Below, in pieces: positions 1-6,000 of a stretch of DNA of 8,114 bases. Within the stretch, counting starts at the first letter, position 1; every line of letters begins with the position of its first letter. Origin of the DNA: Candidatus Hydrogenedentota bacterium (GTDB taxonomy: Bacteria; Hydrogenedentota; Hydrogenedentia; Hydrogenedentiales; CAITNO01); contig CAIXUF010000845.1 in assembly GCA_903922535.1 (NCBI GenBank), positions 1-8,114 of the forward strand. The letters run 5' to 3'. The position numbers and the translations under genes were made by a program. The notes beneath the pieces are model-generated. The model worked only from the letters and a program-made list of their open reading frames with translations, searched no databases and was not told the origin of the DNA.

Positions 1-3000
1 CGGCTTTCACCACCATCCAGGCAGGCATTGACGCCGTTGCCGCGACGGGCCGGTTGGGCGAGGTCTGGGTTGCAGAAGGCGTCTACAGGGCAAATTTACT
101 GTACAGTCCCGTGGTTGTCACCATGTCACGCGGGTGCGATTTGTATGGCGGTTTTGCCGGCGTGGAAGAGCGGCGCGAAGAGCGCGACATCCAGGCGCAC
201 CCCACCACAATTGACGGAGGGAATCAAAGCGCGTGCGTGTGGGGGGCGGACAATGCCTGCCTGGACGGCTTCATTATCACCGGCGGCAACGGTCCGCTGC
301 GACTGGGGGCGGGCAGTCAATGGTCCGGCCTCCTGCCGGCCTTGGGCGTCAGCGGCGACTACTTCCACATGGTCGCCGTGGACAACTCAGGCGTTTCCCC
401 AACGATTGCCAACTGCACGATCATTGGCAACAACACGTCCATGGCCGTGGCAAACCTGACCGAGAACGAAATCTCGTCAACGCCGTTGATTACGGGATGC
501 GCCTTCACCGGAAACACCGGTGATGGTGCGGCCATTGTGAACGGCGCAATAAACAGCTTCGCGGCCAGTGCCCGGGTTTACACCCGGATCGACAACTGCT
601 CCTTCACCAACAACTCGGCGGGAATCGCGGACCTTGCCGTGAGTGGCCTGAGAAGCACACACATTTCCCGGTGCGCATTCATATCAAACGGGACGGCGCT
701 GAGCGAAATGGTCCTGGGCGGCGGCCGCTGCGCGACGCGCGTGGAGAACAGTCTGTTCTCACAGCAGACGCATGCCGCGATTCAGTTAAGCGCGTATGAT
801 TACTACAGTTTCGTTTCGCCAGTGTTCACCAACTGCACCTTTGCGGGGAACACAGGGACACGGGGAGTCTTCTACACGCAAAATGCGGCGACGCAGGCCA
901 AACTGATCAATTGCATTGTCTGGGGAAACACCGTGCCCTTCGTCGGTGGTTACGGAGGCATGACCTTGACGGCTCTCGCCAGCGACATTCAGGGCGGATA
1001 TTCCGGCGCGGGCAATATTGACGCGGACCCGCTGTTCGTCTTCGCCGAAGACGGCATCCTGCGGCTTCAGGCGGGTTCTCCGTGCGTCGACACAGGCACT
1101 TCGTTGGGCGCTCCCGCCACGGACATCCTGGGGAAGGCGCGCCCACAGGGTGCGGGCGTTGACATGGGCGCTTACGAGGGGACCACGGACCTTGGTGATG
1201 TTGTCACCCTGGCGGTGCAGGTTTCTCCGGCCGGGTCCGCCACCACGGTCCCGTCGGAAGGACTGCATTCCTTTGTCCGCGGCGAGACGGTGGCGCTCTT
1301 TGCCGCCGCATCCAGCGTCTACACTTCCTTTGCCGGATGGACCGGCGACATTTCCAGCACCTCCCCCAGTGCCGGCATACGGATGGATGGCGACAAGACC
1401 GTGACCGCGAACACCTGCCGGGCGGCGGGAGTAACGGTGGTTCGTGTCGATGCGGCAAACACCTCCGGCGTTGAGGACGGGCTCACATGGGCCACGGCCT
1501 TCTCCTCCATCCAGGCTGGCATCAACGCCGTTTCCGCGACGGGTATGACAGGAGAGGTGTGGGTTGCCGGGGGCGTCTACGCGGCCCCGCCGGGGTCCGT
1601 GGTCGCGGCCATGGCGTCCCGGTGCGATTTGTACGGCGGTTTTGCCGGTGTGGAAGAGCGGCGGGACCAGCGCGACATCCAGGCGCATCCCACCACGATT
1701 GACGGCCGGAACGAAAGCGCGTGCGTGTGGGGTGCCGACAATGCCTGTCTGGACGGCTTCACCATCACCGGCGGCAACGGTCCGCTGCGACTCGGGACGG
1801 GCAGTCAATGGTCCGGCATCCTGCCGGCCTTGGGCGGCACCGCCGACTTCCTCCACATGGTTGCCGTGGACAACTCCGGCGTTTCCCCAACGATTGCCAA
1901 CTGCACGGTGATTGGCAACACCACCACCATGGCCATGGCAAATCTGACCGAAAACGAAATCACGTCAACGCCGTTGATTACGGGATGCGCTTTCACCGGA
2001 AACACCGGTGACGGTGCCGCCATTGTAAACGGCGCACTAAACGGCTTCGCGGCCAGTGCCCGGGTCTACACACGGATTGACAACTGCTCCTTCACCGGCA
2101 ATTCGGCCGGAATCTGGGACCTTTCCCTGGGCGGCGTGAGAAGCACGCACATTTCCCGGTGCGCATTTGCGTCAAACGGGACTGCGCTGAGCGAATTGGC
2201 ATTTGGCGGCGGCCACTGCGCGACGCTTGTGGAGAACAGTCTGTTCTCACAGCAGACGCATGCCACGGTTCAGCTTGACAGTACCGAGTACAATGGCTCC
2301 GTTGCGCCGGTGTTCATCAACTGCACCTTTGCGGGAAACACGGGGACACAGGGAATCTTCGCCACGCAGTATTCGGCGGGGCAGGCAAAACTGGTTAACT
2401 GTATTGTCTGGGGCAACACTGCGCCGTTGCTGGGGGGCTACGGCATGTTCCTTGCCGCTTCCCATTGTGACATCCAGGGCGGATACGACGGAGAGGGCAA
2501 TATTGACGCGGTTCCGCTGTTTGTGGACGAGAGCATCGGCAGTTTGGCGCTTCAAGAGGGTTCTCCGTGCCTTGATACAGGCACCAGGGTTGGCGCGCCC
2601 GCCACGGATATTCGCGGGTTGGCGCGTCCGCAGGGCGCGGGCGTTGACATGGGCGCCTACGAGGGTTCCGTCGCGCCGGGTGACATCGTCACACTCGTGG
2701 TGCAGGTGTTCCCGGCCGGGTCCGGCACCACGATCCCGTCCGAGGGGCTCCATTCCTTCGTGCGCGGCGAGACGGTGCCGCTGCGCGCCGTCCCCGTTGT
2801 CGGCCTGTCCTTTGCAGGCTGGAGCGGGGACTTTTCCAGTGCGTCCGCCAATGCCCTGATTGTCATGGACGGCAACAAGACGGTGACCGCGAACTTCGGC
2901 ATTGCCACGTACACACTCACATACAGGGCCGGGGCACACGGCTCCATCAGCGGCGACACGCCGCAGAGGGTGGTGTACCCGAACGACGGCTCACCCGTTG

Positions 3001-6000
3001 AGGCCGTGGCCGATCCGGGCTGCCGTTTTGTTCAATGGAGCGATGGTTCTACCCAGAATCCGCGCACAGACTATTACGTCGCGGGTGACATCACGGTGAC
3101 GGCATACTTTGCGGTTGTTCACACGCTGAACTATGCCGCAGGGGAACACGGAACCATTGACGGCGCGGCAACGCAATCGGTGGACGACGGCGCAAACGGC
3201 GCGTCGGTGACCGCCGTGGCGGACGCGGGCTGGCATTTTGTGCAATGGAGCGATGGCAGAACCGACGCGACCCGGCAGGACATGCACGTCATGGCGGACA
3301 TTTCCGTCACGGCGGAGTACGCCGCGGGGTCCGTGCCGCCGGTGATACCGGGCGTTCCGCATGCGCCGCTGACGGAAGCCTGCCCGAACGGCTCTGGAGC
3401 GCTAATGACGCCATACGGCGCGCCTGCCAACACCTACACGGCCGGGTCAATCCCGATCTTCTCGCTGACGGGCGCCGTCGAGCCCCCGGCCAGTTACGAC
3501 AACCCGGTGACGAGCTGGCCTGTGGCCGGCGCATGGGACTTCTGCGCCGCCTTTGACACGGCAAGCTGTTCGCTCGGCGCTCTTGCCGGGTTCTCCACTG
3601 AGATTCTGCCCTGGCAGAGCCTGTTCCTGTGCAGCACCGACCTCAACGGTCCGGTCAATCCGAACGCCTCGGCCGGTCAGTCTCCAACGACACCCAACGG
3701 CATCCCCGACGGCGAGTTTGAACTGGGCCTGCTGGCCGCCGTGCTGAACAACACCTACGCCCTGGATCCCGCCAGAACCGGGGGAATCACGAACGCGCAG
3801 GTCTTGAGCACCTTCGAGGCCAACTTCAACTACTTCAAGGTGCTGATAACGGAGGGATTGGGAAATGTTCAGCTTAATACCCCGCCGTCCCCCCCCTCGG
3901 ATCTGCGTTCCTTGATACCCGGCCTGATGCCCTGGTACCCCGGCAGTTTGGCGGTGGTGCTCGCCGGGTATGCCACTGAAGGCGACGCCGAAAGCCTGGC
4001 TGCGCTGGATGCCCTGTTGGGCCAGAGTCCGTTGGGCGGCTTCCTGCTTCCGTTGCCGCCGGCGGGCGGTGTTGGGGCGTATACGACCGGTTTCCCAGGC
4101 ATCTTCGGTCCTGACGGCGACGCCGACGGGGACGGTTTCACAAACCGTCAGGAATACGACCACTTCAACGCCCGGGGGGCGGCGGTGACGATTGCCGCCC
4201 AGCTCGATCCCACCACCACGCCTCTGCAGCAAGGGCCGGTCATCATTGCCTGCGCCGCGGGCGGAACGATTCAGGCGAACGCCTCGTGCGAGGCGCTGGT
4301 GCCTGACCTCACGCCGGGGCTCAGCGCGACAGAGGCCGGCGGCGGCAGGCTGACCGTGACCCAGTCACCGGCGGCCGGCGCAACCGTTGGCCGGGGCGAC
4401 ATTCCGGTTATCCTGACCGTGACCGACGAATTGGGTCACTTTGCCACCTGCGAGGCACTGCTGACGGTGGCGGACACGACCCCGCCGGAGATTACGCTTA
4501 ACGGCGATCCGGTGCTCACCGTTGAGTGCGGTGGTGCGTACACTGAACCGGGCGCGACGGCGAAGGAGAACTGCGCAGCCGGCCAGATGATGTGCTGCGG
4601 CGCGGTGGACCCGGGCGTGCCCGGCGTCTACGCGGTGACGTACAGCATGATCGACGGCGCCGGCAACACCGGCGAAGCCACGCGCATGGTGACCGTGGCC
4701 GACACGACCGCGCCTGTCATCACCCTGAATGGTTTGGCCACGGTAACCGTCCAGTACGGCGGCACCTACACCGAGCTTGGAGCCGATGCCACTGATGCCT
4801 GCGCGGGCAGCCTTGCAGTGACGGTGGGTGGCGATGCGGTGAACCCGGCGGTGCCCGGCGCGTACATTGTCACCTACAACGTTTCCGACGGCAACGGCAA
4901 CAACGCCGTGGAGTTCACGCGAACGGTGACGGTGATGGTGGCTGGCGGCGGCGCCTCTTACCGTGTCAACGCGCAAAACACCGCCGGGCCCTGGGACGGT
5001 GTTTCTTGGGCCACGGCGTTCCGGGACATCCAGTCTGCGGTGGATGCCGCCGCGAATAACGACGGCGGCGATGTATGGGTTGCCGCGGCCACGTACACTG
5101 CCCAAAGCGATCCGGTGCTGACAATGCGGTCCGGGGTGAGTCTCTACGGCGGGTTTGCGGGCACGGAAACAGCTCGGGACCAGCGCGACTGGTCGGCGAA
5201 TGCCACCGTCATTGACGGGGAAAATGCGCGCCGGTGTGTGCTTGGATCGGACGGGGCCGTGTTGGACGGCTTTACCGTCACCCGGGGAGCTACTTTCAAT
5301 AACGGTGGCGGGATGTCCAGTAATGGCGGCGGGATGTACAACGAATATTCGTCGCCGACGGTGGCGAACTGCACGTTCACCGGCAACGTGTCCAGCGGTT
5401 ATGGCGGCGGCGGCATGTTCAACAGCTCTTCGTCGCCGACGTTGACGAACTGCGCGTTCACCGGCAACTCGTCCGTAGATGGCGGCGGGATATACAACGA
5501 GCAGTATTCTTCACCGACATTGACGAACTGCGTGTTTCCAGGCAATTCGGCTGCTGATGGCGGCGGGATGTGCAATAGGGATTCTTCGCCGACGTTGACG
5601 AACTGCACGTTTACCGGCAACTCGGCCGGCTGGAACGGCGGCTTTGGCGGCGGCTATGGCGGCGGGATGTTCAACGCATCATCTTCCCCGGCGTTGATGA
5701 ACTGCACCTTCACCGGCAACTCGTCCGACGGTGGCGGCGGGATGTACAACGGCGGATCTTCGCCGACATTGACGAACTGCGCGTTCACGGGAAACTCGGC
5801 CGGCGGGTACGGCGGCGGAATGTTCAACAGCTCTTCTTCGCCGATGTTGATGAGCTGCACCTTCATCGGCAACTCGGCCTGCAGCTTTTGTGGCAACGGG
5901 AGCAATGTTGTTGCGGGGGGCGGCGGAATGTTCAACAGCGCTTCTTCGCCGGTGTTGACAAATTGCATCCTTTGGGGTGACACTGCCCTTTACTGGGCGG

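Larger units (their letters stand above)
3..1412 (+). repeat. Large direct repeat, copy 1 (module A plus B-repeat)
   Basis: This stretch is the first copy of a tandem duplication of about 1.4 kb within the gene. It aligns with bases 1497-2894 almost without gaps, shifting by 495-498 codons. By eye most blocks are around nine in ten identical bases, including many synonymous positions; I did not compute the exact value. The copy is entered inside the module, so its left edge is upstream of the window. Confidence 0.88.
2679..3320 (+). repeat. Three-domain B-repeat cassette, copy 1
   Basis: Residues 893-1106 form one first-type and two second-type B-repeats. The cassette is 642 bp, exactly as long as the copy at 6258-6899, with a constant shift of 1193 codons and no internal insertion or deletion. 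Confidence 0.85.

Noticed and set aside
786..1856. Antisense open frame of 356 codons
   Set aside because: It lies opposite the strongly supported sense frame, is rich in Arg, Gly and His without any domain motif, and similar frames recur opposite each module copy. It is a by-product of GC-rich third positions.
2203..2859. Sense-strand open frame of 218 codons in another frame
   Set aside because: It is an alternative frame of the module B coding region, Arg/Ser/Pro-rich, with no ribosome binding site and no motif.
3..2894. Duplication considered as an assembly artefact
   Set aside because: The copies differ at many bases and by small in-frame length changes and are followed by different domains, so they are genuinely distinct, though long reads would settle copy number.
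5399..5983. Antisense frames with a repeating 'PVNAQFVNVGEE..NIPPP' pattern
   Set aside because: This is the reverse reading of the GGG/FxxN coils. The repetition comes from the sense repeats, and the same pattern appears opposite array 2 at 7100-7399.
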